Shown here one piece after another: positions 1 through 6,881 of a DNA stretch of 26,738 nt. Within the stretch, counting starts at the first letter, position 1. Every line of letters starts with the position of its first letter. The notes under the pieces were generated by a model. The model worked only from the letters and a program-made list of their open reading frames with translations. It ran no database searches and was not told where the DNA came from. The DNA comes from JAADHU01 sp964446495. Lineage in GTDB: Bacteria; Pseudomonadota; Gammaproteobacteria; Steroidobacterales; Woeseiaceae. Both the position numbers and the translations under genes were made by a program. Where the stretch lies: assembly GCA_964446495.1 (NCBI GenBank), contig CAYUOY010000039.1, positions 1-26,738 of the forward strand, in the 5' to 3' direction.

Positions 1-927
1 ATCATGACGGTGCTCATCTGGGGCACGACCTGGTTTGCGATTGAGTTTCAGTTGGGGGTCGTAGCGCCCGAAGTTTCTGTGTTTTACCGATACACACTGG
101 CATCACTACTGCTTTTCGGCTGGTGCCGGTACCGCGGTCTGGGCCTGATCTTTGGCGCTAGTGATCATGTTCGATTCATGCTGCTGGGATTGTTGATGTT
201 CTGCGCCAACTATATTCTCACTTACTACGCACAACAGTTCATTACCTCGGCACTTAGCGCCATCGCTTTTTCGACCATGCTGTGGATGAATATCCTCAAC
301 ACCCGGATATTTTTCGGCTTGAAATCAGGGTGGCGTGTCTTGTTTGGATCATTGCTGGGTATCAGTGGGATCGTCGTACTCTTTTACCCCCAGATTGATT
401 CTTTATCGTGGTCGGATGCAACGGTGTTGGGGACCGCATTGTGCTTGTTGGGTGCTTTTCTCGCCTCGCTCGGCAACATGGTGTCGCAGAGTTCCCAGAA
501 CAAGGGCCTGCCGATCGTCCAGTCCAACGCATGGGGCATGATGTATGGGGCGGCTTTTACCGGTGCGTTCGCATTTGTGAGAGGAGCCGCATTCGACTTT
601 GAATTCTCGCTGCCCTATATCCTGTCGCTGGCTTATCTGGTCGTGTTTGGGTCGATCTTTGCGTTCGGCGCTTACCTGACGCTGCTTGGCCGGATTGGGG
701 CTCACAAGGCGGGTTACGCACTGGTGATGTTCCCGGTGGTCGCCCTGGTGCTTTCCATTTTGTTCGAGGATTTGCCGTTTGATGCCAGTATTGTAATAGG
801 CATTTCACTCGTGATATCGGGCAATGTGTTTATATTGCGGAGGAACAAGGGCAAGCGCAATGCAACAGCATCAACGGAAGCACCTGTAGCTGGAAACAGT
901 GTTGGGAAGCGAGATTTCGCCGCCTAG
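1..927 (+). CDS. EamA/DMT-superfamily permease, 5' end cut by window edge
   Basis: An inner-membrane transporter of the drug/metabolite superfamily, probably a metabolite exporter; the substrate cannot be told from the sequence. About 307 residues are visible from the first ATG at position 4. They form roughly ten hydrophobic segments in two EamA repeats (about residues 1-130 and 140-280). The opening LIWGTTWFAIEF is the classic first-helix signature of the family. In relatives this motif usually follows a short N-terminal lead, and the codon before the ATG is open, so the true start probably lies upstream of the window. The hydrophilic tail after the last helix is rich in K, T and A. The stop codon overlaps the stop of the convergent gene by four bases (CTAG, 924-927). 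The family call is firm; the exact start and substrate are unknown. Confidence 0.85.
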   Translation: MMTVLIWGTTWFAIEFQLGVVAPEVSVFYRYTLASLLLFGWCRYRGLGLIFGASDHVRFMLLGLLMFCANYILTYYAQQFITSALSAIAFSTMLWMNILNTRIFFGLKSGWRVLFGSLLGISGIVVLFYPQIDSLSWSDATVLGTALCLLGAFLASLGNMVSQSSQNKGLPIVQSNAWGMMYGAAFTGAFAFVRGAAFDFEFSLPYILSLAYLVVFGSIFAFGAYLTLLGRIGAHKAGYALVMFPVVALVLSILFEDLPFDASIVIGISLVISGNVFILRRNKGKRNATASTEAPVAGNSVGKRDFAA

Positions 928-1376
928 TCGTCGCCGCCGTGCCAGGCGATGAATCGCCAATCCCCATCGCTACGCACCAGAACATCGGTATAGCGGCCGT
1001 TCACGGTCGTGGCCTCTTCGCCTTTCGCCTTGCGGGCGCTGCTATAAAGATAATGGGCTACGGCCATGTCACCGTGCACGATGATTGAGAGGGGATAGAG
1101 TTCGTATTTCAACAGGTCGGATTGCTTGGTAGCGAAGGCATTCCAGAGTCGTGTGGATCCCTTGTCGCGCGGCGCGGGTGCGCCTTTTGTCCAGCCGACG
1201 AAATCGGCCGATAACAGCTCATCGATCCATTTTAAATCGTGGCGTTGTTCGGCCTGCCAGGCGCGCTCGATCACCGACCAGACGGCAGAATCATCAGACG
1301 TTTGGGCGTGTGCCGAGCCAAATGTGAGTAGGCAGGTGCTCAGCAGGAAAGCGCAGAGAGTAGCTTTAGTTTTCAT
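924..1376 (-). CDS. Secreted NTF2-like/DUF4440-type protein
   Basis: A 150-residue protein with an N-terminal signal peptide: a basic MKTK start, a hydrophobic core, and a likely cleavage after AHA at residue 24. It is therefore probably periplasmic. The rest reads like a SnoaL/DUF4440 cone fold of the NTF2-like superfamily. It has an N-terminal helix (VWSVIERAWQAEQRHD), LLSADFVGW, a central AVAHYLYSS strand, and a C-terminal VNGRYTDVLVRSDGDWRFIAWHGG. Family members range from isomerases to ligand-binding proteins, and no catalytic function can be assigned here. The ATG at 1376 is preceded by a GAAAGGAT ribosome-binding site. The gene is convergent with the EamA permease and shares CTAG with its stop. 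Confidence 0.75.
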   Translation of the reverse strand: MKTKATLCAFLLSTCLLTFGSAHAQTSDDSAVWSVIERAWQAEQRHDLKWIDELLSADFVGWTKGAPAPRDKGSTRLWNAFATKQSDLLKYELYPLSIIVHGDMAVAHYLYSSARKAKGEEATTVNGRYTDVLVRSDGDWRFIAWHGGDD

Positions 1377-1485
1377 CGAACCATCCTTTCACTGACCGTC
1401 TGTGCAATTAATTCGGGTCAGTGTAGACCTATCGAATGGTTCGGCGACATGTTCAATGTCACAAAATGCAAGGAAAACAAGGTTT

Positions 1486-2100
1486 TCACGGCTGCATGAG
1501 CTGCTGCAGGTCAGCCTGAATCAGCGCCAATGAAGCTTGTGAGAGCGCTTTCGCTGGAGGCCGGTCATACAAGTCGCGAAGGCGAGCAGGGGAAAGGTAC
1601 TCCGGGTGGTGAATTTCGCTGATAGTCGCGTAGTCGATGCGCTCGTTACCTTTGTGAAGCTCAAATCGGTATACGTGAAGCGCCAGTTCCCTAGGAACGC
1701 TTATATCCATCAGGCCGGCAATAAAGACGGCGCTGTCATTGGCTTCAATTGATCCCAGATACAAGGTGTTCTTGCCAATGGTCCAGCCATGGTCTTTGAA
1801 TACGGCACCGATGGATCCGCCGGCCGCGATCTGACGCTGCTCGGCCGCGATTCTGGCGTTCCAGGGATCATTAAAGGTAACCAGCGCGAAGGTGCGACAA
1901 ATCCTGCGCTCGCCCTCCAGACTGTACAGATTGCTGACGCGCCGGTTGGCAGAGCTTGCCAACACCTCAACGTGGTAACTGCCGAACTGCTGACGTATGC
2001 GTTCGCTGTTGAGTGGTGGCTGAGCGCAAGCGGCCAGCAGGATGCTGATTATGAGCAATGAACGGTGTCTGGTGCGCGCGGGTAGTATGTTCATGGTCAT
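1486..2100 (-). CDS. Predicted lipoprotein of unknown function
   Basis: A protein of about 204 residues whose N-terminus is a lipoprotein signal: basic residues (ARTRHR), a hydrophobic stretch (LLIISILLAAC) and a lipobox LAAC with the acylated Cys near residue 25. It is therefore predicted to be anchored in a membrane facing the periplasm. The start was chosen at the ATG at 2100 (a second ATG is at 2094) because the lipoprotein signal begins there. The frame stays open to 2244, but the added residues would bury the signal. The mature part has no motif I recognise. It mixes beta-like and polar stretches (VEVLASSANRR, YRFELHKGNERIDYATISEIHHPEYLSP). A palindromic element lies upstream, between this gene and its divergent neighbour. 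Confidence 0.65.
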   Translation of the reverse strand: MTMNILPARTRHRSLLIISILLAACAQPPLNSERIRQQFGSYHVEVLASSANRRVSNLYSLEGERRICRTFALVTFNDPWNARIAAEQRQIAAGGSIGAVFKDHGWTIGKNTLYLGSIEANDSAVFIAGLMDISVPRELALHVYRFELHKGNERIDYATISEIHHPEYLSPARLRDLYDRPPAKALSQASLALIQADLQQLMQP

Positions 2101-2200
2101 TTTTCGATTTGGTCTGATGGTGGTCATGGGGCGGAACACGCTCCAACTACCGTGCCGATTGTACTCTTGCCGGTGCACTATCCGGCAAATCTGAAACCCA

Positions 2201-2270
2201 AGGGACCCTCTGCGCAATTCTGAACCTGCAGATTGCGTGTCCAAATGTCCTGAATTAATCAGAGGTTCCT
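2201..2270. repeat. Palindromic element, copy 1
   Basis: About 70 bp ending in TCAGAGGTTCCT (2259-2270) and starting with the imperfect inverse AGGGACCCTCTG (2201-2212). An internal hairpin pairs CGCAATTCTG with CAGATTGCG. The last 19 bases plus two flanking bases match copy 2 at 20 of 21 positions. No clear target duplication is visible at this copy. Confidence 0.6.
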
Positions 2271-2337
2271 AAAGAAACTATCGGTAGACAACTTATACTT
2301 GCGGCATCAAATTCCTGTAGGCCTTCGAGAGACAAGA

Positions 2338-2700
2338 ATGTCACCCGTTATCACCTGTTATCGCTGTGGGTCCTCATTGGCATCGCTGTCATCGCCATGG
2401 TCGCGACAGGACACCTGCCCGAATTGTTCTGTTTACCTGCATGTCTGCAAGATGTGTTCGTCCTTTGACAGGAACGTCCCGGAACAATGCCGCGAAGACG
2501 ATGCTGAAGAGGTTAACGATAAGGAAGCCGCGAATTTCTGCGAGTGGTTCCAGGCGGTAGAAAATGCATTCGATGCGCCGCGGGCGGTGGCCGATGATCA
2601 ATCCCGAACCGAGCTGGATGCGCTCTTTGGCGGAGATGGCGCGGCCTCGCCCAGCGACGATGACGCACAACAGGCCGCTGCCGAGGACCTGTTCAAGTAA
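2338..2700 (+). CDS. Small cysteine-rich zinc-ribbon-like conserved protein
   Basis: A 120-residue acidic protein with three CxxC pairs (C7/C10, C27/C30, C37/C40) and further cysteines at 51 and 68. The first two pairs look like a zinc ribbon. The third, with the following SSFDRN...C...E, and the later DKEAANFCEWF, match a recurrent cysteine motif of conserved bacterial proteins of unknown role. The C-terminal 45 residues are Asp/Ala-rich and probably disordered. The ATG at 2338 was chosen because the cysteine module starts right after it and a purine-rich GAGAGACAAGA precedes it; an in-frame ATG at 2299 lacks such support. The gene is bracketed by the two palindromic elements. Likely cytosolic, with a binding or regulatory role inferred only from the cysteines. 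Confidence 0.7.
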   Translation: MSPVITCYRCGSSLASLSSPWSRQDTCPNCSVYLHVCKMCSSFDRNVPEQCREDDAEEVNDKEAANFCEWFQAVENAFDAPRAVADDQSRTELDALFGGDGAASPSDDDAQQAAAEDLFK

Positions 2701-2760
2701 GGGAACCTCTGAACATTTTGAAACGCAATCTGCTTCGGCCGGAATTGATCAGAGGTTCCT
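2700..2760. repeat. Palindromic element, copy 2, with possible 5 bp target duplication
   Basis: A 61 bp element with an 11 bp perfect terminal inverted repeat, GGAACCTCTGA (2702-2712) and TCAGAGGTTCC (2749-2759). It is flanked on both sides by AAGTA (2695-2699 and 2761-2765), as expected of a small mobile-element insertion. The element supplies the last base of the upstream TAA stop and could also act as an RNA hairpin between the two small genes. Confidence 0.6.
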
Positions 2761-2800
2761 AAGTATACTGTCCATCCGCTGCAAATCAGGAAAGGCCGCT

Positions 2801-3211
2801 TTGAATCATAAAGTCATCAGGATCGTGATAGCGCTTGCTATCGGCATGGGTATAGCCCTGTACAGCTATGATCGAATTACCGATCCATTGCCCAGGCAGC
2901 AACGAGCACAGGAAGAAGCCGTCGTTGCCACGGCCAGGGATATATTGAAAAACACCATAGCGCCAGACTCGGAGCTGCAGATTGTTGACCCATTGCAGCC
3001 GGATCGCAAGATTGGCAAGGTCTATGTCTATCCAACGGATGAAGGCTGGGATGTTTCGGGGCATTATCGTCGCAATGAACAGGATCCCTGGCATCCGTGG
3101 CTGATGAGTGTGGACGATTCGATGCAATTGCAAAAACTGCTGGTCCGGGACAGCAATCCGGCATTGGCTGTGCAGGCGGCAAAAGATCCACGGATCGAAA
3201 TCGCCCGGTGA
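2801..3211 (+). CDS. Small membrane-anchored hypothetical protein (TTG start)
   Basis: A 136-residue protein that I do not recognise. It has one N-terminal hydrophobic helix (VIRIVIALAIGMGIALYSY, about residues 5-23), then a polar region likely outside the cytoplasm. That region includes RDILKNTIAPDSELQIVDPLQ, KIGKVYVYPTDEGWDVSGHYRR and a charged C-terminus. The frame is open far upstream, but the upstream part overlaps the cysteine-rich gene out of frame. A TTG at 2801, eight bases or so after AGGAAAGG, puts the membrane helix at the N-terminus and is the best start. It follows the palindromic element and may be co-transcribed with the gene before it. The function is unknown. Confidence 0.6.
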   Translation: MNHKVIRIVIALAIGMGIALYSYDRITDPLPRQQRAQEEAVVATARDILKNTIAPDSELQIVDPLQPDRKIGKVYVYPTDEGWDVSGHYRRNEQDPWHPWLMSVDDSMQLQKLLVRDSNPALAVQAAKDPRIEIAR

Positions 3212-3234
3212 CCGATTGACAACATCGACTCAAG

Positions 3235-5283
3235 TTAACGCCAGATAGCGACTCGTTCTTCACTGGGCAGATAGAGTCCGTCACCGGCAGCGACATCGAA
3301 GGTCGAGTAAAATTCGTCAACGTTAGGCACGACACCGTTCACGCGGAAAACGGCCGGGGAGTGGGGGTCGCTATTGACTCGTAGTTGAACGGCTTCATCG
3401 CGGAATTTCGAGCGCCAGACCTGCGCCATGCCGAGGAAGAATCGTTCCATACCCGTCATGCCGTCGATGATGGGCGATTCCTTACCTTCGAGGGACATTT
3501 CGTAGGCGCGCAATGCAATGGCGACCCCGCCAAGATCACCAATGTTTTCACCCAGCGTCAGCTCGCCATTGACGAACAGGCCGGGCAGGGGTTCAAGCTG
3601 ATTGTATTGCTCGACCAGTTTGTCGGTTCGTTCCTCGAAGCGGCGGCGGTCCGCATCCGTCCACCAGTTCGCGAGGTTGCCATCGCCGTCATATTTGCTG
3701 CCCTGGTCGTCAAAACCGTGACCGATTTCGTGACCAATAACGGAACCGATGGCGCCATAGTTTCGCGCATCCTCAGCGTCGAAAATGAAAAACGGCGGCT
3801 GCAGAATGGCCGCCGGGAACACGATCTGATTCAGGGCCGGATGATAATAGGCGTTGACCTGTTGTGGCGCCATGAACCATTCGGATCGATCGACGGGACT
3901 GCCCAGCTTGTCAACGGAACGATAATGTTCAAAAGTGCGCGCACGCCGCACATTGCCGACCAGCTCATCGGCAGAAATTTGCAGCGCCGAATAGTCACGC
4001 CACTTGTCCGGATAGCCAATCACTGGTGTAAATTTCGATAGTTTTTCAAGCGCTTCGGATTTCGTCTCCTCGCTCATCCACTCAAGATTCCTGATCGATT
4101 CTTCGTAGGCGAGAAGGAGGTAATTCACCATCGTTCGCATCCGGGTTTTCGCTGCAGCCGGGAAATGCTTTTCCACATACAGTTGGCCAAGGAGTTCACC
4201 TAGATTGGCGTTGACTGAGCCAATCGCCCGTTTCCAGCGAGGACGTTGTTCTTCGCGACCGCGCAACGCCTTGCTAAAGAAATCGAAACTGGCGTCAACA
4301 AAATCCTGCGAAAGAAAGGTTGCGTAACTTTTCAAAACTTGCAGTCGCAAATACTCTTTCCACGTGTCTACATCGACACTTGGAAAGACTTCGTTAAAAC
4401 CTGCAACGAATGACGGCTGGCTCACCAGAATATACGCTTGCTCGCCCACTCCAACGCCATTGAAAAACACGGTGGTATCGAAGTTTGGCAGCATCGCCGC
4501 AAGCTCCGCGGCGCTCATTTTGTTGTAACGTTTGTCCGCATCGCGATTGTCGACTTTATTCCAGTGGTACTCCGCCAACTGCGTCTCGACCGCCATGATC
4601 CGCTCAGCGGCTGCTTTGGCATCGGCGTAACCGGACAAACGCAGCAATTCAGCGATGAAGTCGACGTATTTCCCGCGTAATTCGGTGCCGCGCTCGCTGT
4701 CATCAAAATAGTAGTCGCGATCGGGAAGACCCAGACCCGACTGTTCGGTCGTCACGATATAAGTGTCCGGTTTCTTGTCATCCTGGCCAACACGAAAATT
4801 GAAAGGTCCATCGATACCGAGTTCATTTTTTGTCGCAAAGTATTCGACTACCTGGGCATGAGAAACAATGTCGTCCAACTCAGACAGCAGATCGGCGATC
4901 GGTGACAGGCCGAGTTCATTGACTCGTTCGAGGTCGAGATAGGCGTTGTAATAGTTGCCTATTTTTGCGGATTTGGCGTCGCCACCGGAATCGGCGACAT
5001 CCTGGATAATGGTTTGCAACTGGCTCAGACCATCGTCGGCCAGAATATAAAATGATCCCCAACCGGACTGATCAGCGGGAATTTCCGTCTCTCTGAGCCA
5101 GGTTCCGTTGGCGTAGGAGAAGAAATCGTCCTGTGGCCGAACACTGAGATCCATGCCCGCGCGGTCGATTCCAGAGTTCATGGGCAGCGCCGGCTGGTCT
5201 GTTTGTGCTTCATCCGGCGTGTCAGTTTGACCGCAACCAAACAGCATCAGGCTGGCGGCAAGAAGTGAGAATGACCTGATCAT
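3235..5283 (-). CDS. M13-family (neprilysin/PepO-like) zinc metallopeptidase lipoprotein
   Basis: A 682-residue peptidase of family M13, which cleaves oligopeptides outside the cytoplasm. The N-terminus MIRSFSLLAASLMLFGCGQ is a lipoprotein signal (lipobox LFGC), so the ATG at 5283 is preferred over an in-frame start at 5334. The zinc site is complete: HEIGH at residues 518-522 and ENIGD at 579-583, giving the third ligand E579 and D583. The family's substrate-binding NAYYHP motif and the following PAAILQPPFF are present. The N-terminal MDLSVRPQDDFFSYANGTW block and a C-terminal aromatic end (VAIW) are typical, and the length matches the family. It stands alone, with about 145 bp separating it from the fic stop codon. 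Confidence 0.93.
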   Translation of the reverse strand: MIRSFSLLAASLMLFGCGQTDTPDEAQTDQPALPMNSGIDRAGMDLSVRPQDDFFSYANGTWLRETEIPADQSGWGSFYILADDGLSQLQTIIQDVADSGGDAKSAKIGNYYNAYLDLERVNELGLSPIADLLSELDDIVSHAQVVEYFATKNELGIDGPFNFRVGQDDKKPDTYIVTTEQSGLGLPDRDYYFDDSERGTELRGKYVDFIAELLRLSGYADAKAAAERIMAVETQLAEYHWNKVDNRDADKRYNKMSAAELAAMLPNFDTTVFFNGVGVGEQAYILVSQPSFVAGFNEVFPSVDVDTWKEYLRLQVLKSYATFLSQDFVDASFDFFSKALRGREEQRPRWKRAIGSVNANLGELLGQLYVEKHFPAAAKTRMRTMVNYLLLAYEESIRNLEWMSEETKSEALEKLSKFTPVIGYPDKWRDYSALQISADELVGNVRRARTFEHYRSVDKLGSPVDRSEWFMAPQQVNAYYHPALNQIVFPAAILQPPFFIFDAEDARNYGAIGSVIGHEIGHGFDDQGSKYDGDGNLANWWTDADRRRFEERTDKLVEQYNQLEPLPGLFVNGELTLGENIGDLGGVAIALRAYEMSLEGKESPIIDGMTGMERFFLGMAQVWRSKFRDEAVQLRVNSDPHSPAVFRVNGVVPNVDEFYSTFDVAAGDGLYLPSEERVAIWR

Positions 5284-5428
5284 TGGAAATCCTGAGTTGG
5301 GAAAATTTGAATTGTGGCACGATTCCAGGACCACAATGAGTGTTCATGGGACCGAACACCACACGATTGGTTCGTGCGCATTTGGGGCACACACTTTAGC
5401 CCGGATGCGCCAATCAGGAAAGATACGC

Positions 5429-6574
5429 TCAATCGTTTTCGTGGGCCATTTCGGTTTCGACACCGGCGTAATAAATCCATACATTCTCCTCGCCGGTTAG
5501 CAACTCGATGTACTTGGGGTGTACGAAGAGCGTTTCGCGACCGGATTTGTACTCGCGCAGGACGCCAATATCGCATAGCTGCTTCAGGTACACAGAGGCC
5601 GTCTGGCGCTTGGCGATACCGGTATCGACCAGGTTGCTGATACGGCAATAGGGCTGTTTGAACAAGGCCTCGACCAGTTCCCAGGAATAGGTCTTCGGCA
5701 ACTTCTTTTGCACAAATTGGCTGGTGTGCTGCATGAGCTCGCGAATGGCCTTGATCTTGTCCGTGGTCCAGATGCAGGTTTGTTCCACGCCATTGAGCAT
5801 GAAGAGAATCCAGGGCGCCCATGCCTGCTGGCGCGTGACCTCCAGTAACAGCCGATAGTAGTCACCCTTGTGCTCGATGATGTGGCGGCTCAAATAGAGA
5901 ATGGGGGAATCCAGGAGTCCCTGGTCGACCAGGAAAAGGATGTTAAGAATGCGTCCGGTACGTCCATTGCCGTCTGCAAAAGGGTGGATGGCTTCAAACT
6001 GGTAATGTTGAATCGCCATTCGAACCAGCGGGTCCAGTTCCTTGTTCTCATGCATGAACTGTTGCCAGTTATTGAGTTTTTCCTGGATGAGCGCCTGTCC
6101 CTCCGGCGGCGTATAGATGAGCTCCTTGGTGGCACGATTTTGCAATTTTGTCCCAGAACCAGCTCGAAGATCAAACTCTACATCTTTGATAGTACTGCAG
6201 ATTTGTATCGCCATATCGATACTAAGCATTCGCCTTCGCACCATCTTGGCACCCTCGTACAGGGCGGTCCGATAACGCAGGGCTTCCTTGGTTGCGGCGT
6301 CGGCCTTGTCTTCAGCAATGTCCGCAAATTCGAATAATTTGTCAGTGGTGGTAACGATATTCTCGATTTCCGAGCTGGCACGTGCCTCCAGGAGTGGCAA
6401 GGCATTCACCAGCACCGCCGCATTGGGGATCAATTCGGCGGCCTGTTTCAATTCTGCCAGCGCCACCCGAGCTGCAATACATTTCTTCAGAATTTCGGTG
6501 GTCTCGATCAAGTCTATGGGCGGCGGCAGTAAAGGCAGGTCATTGAAGGGGATTTTCGGATCAAAATCAGTCAT
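5429..6574 (-). CDS. SoFic-like Fic protein with inhibitory motif and C-terminal winged helix
   Basis: A 381-residue Fic enzyme that is expected to transfer AMP from ATP to a protein target. The core motif HPFADGNGRTGR is intact at residues 197-208, with the catalytic His at 197. An N-terminal inhibitory helix SSEIEN (S67 to N72) fits the (S/T)xxxE(G/N) signature of class II Fic proteins, in which the Glu blocks productive ATP binding. The Fic_N region, the LYLSRHIIEHKGDYYRLLL segment and a C-terminal winged helix-turn-helix (about residues 305-370, including AKRQTASVYLKQLCDIGVL) give the same architecture as the Shewanella oneidensis Fic protein of known structure. The ATG at 6574 faces the 235 bp dyad array. 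The winged helix makes autoregulation through that array a reasonable but untested idea. The target protein is unknown. Confidence 0.92.
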   Translation of the reverse strand: MTDFDPKIPFNDLPLLPPPIDLIETTEILKKCIAARVALAELKQAAELIPNAAVLVNALPLLEARASSEIENIVTTTDKLFEFADIAEDKADAATKEALRYRTALYEGAKMVRRRMLSIDMAIQICSTIKDVEFDLRAGSGTKLQNRATKELIYTPPEGQALIQEKLNNWQQFMHENKELDPLVRMAIQHYQFEAIHPFADGNGRTGRILNILFLVDQGLLDSPILYLSRHIIEHKGDYYRLLLEVTRQQAWAPWILFMLNGVEQTCIWTTDKIKAIRELMQHTSQFVQKKLPKTYSWELVEALFKQPYCRISNLVDTGIAKRQTASVYLKQLCDIGVLREYKSGRETLFVHPKYIELLTGEENVWIYYAGVETEMAHEND

Positions 6575-6600
6575 TTAGTGCGCCTCTGGTATTTGCTTGT

Positions 6601-6835
6601 CCTAGGTCGATCGAATCGACACTTCCTATCGATATGTCGATAAAAACGGCAAAAATCGACATATCGTGCCGACGTGTCGATCATACCGACACAAACGGCC
6701 GATAGGTCGAATAAAGTGCTAGAGATCGACATATTCGATGAACGTGTCGAAGATATCGACAGGTTCCCGCGATATGTCGAAAAAATCGTATTTTATCGAC
6801 ATGTTCGAAGTATAGGTCGATTGTATCGACAGGTA
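6601..6835. repeat. Array of 14 GTCGA/TCGAC half-sites on a 10 bp grid (70 bp period)
   Basis: GTCGA begins at 6606, 6636, 6676, 6706, 6746, 6776 and 6816. Its inverse TCGAC begins at 6616, 6656, 6686 (as CCGAC), 6726, 6756, 6796 and 6826. Spacings alternate 30/40 and 40/30, so the array is three 70 bp units plus a partial fourth. Each unit has a short dyad (5 bp gap) and a long dyad (15 bp gap); the sequence between half-sites is mostly diverged. The long dyads share GATA(T/G)GTCGA and ATCGACAT. The 6631-6665 dyad is a perfect 11 bp inverted repeat. The array fills most of the 307 bp gap between fic and the sulfatase gene. A protein-binding array is the likeliest reading. Confidence 0.9.
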
Positions 6836-6881
6836 AGTGATGCAGTTCCGCCCCGGGAATCGGGCGCTATAAAAGTGTGTT

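Noticed and set aside
3385..4041. Open frame on the plus strand inside the M13 peptidase gene
   Set aside because: Antisense to the zinc-binding region of a complete peptidase gene.
5429..6574. Fic as a Doc-type toxin of a toxin-antitoxin pair
   Set aside because: The protein is a full-length Fic with an internal inhibitory helix and winged helix; no small antitoxin gene is adjacent.
6601..6835. CRISPR array
   Set aside because: There are no identical repeats of 24-40 bp and no cas genes; only 5-11 bp inverted half-sites are conserved, with gaps of 5 and 15 bases.
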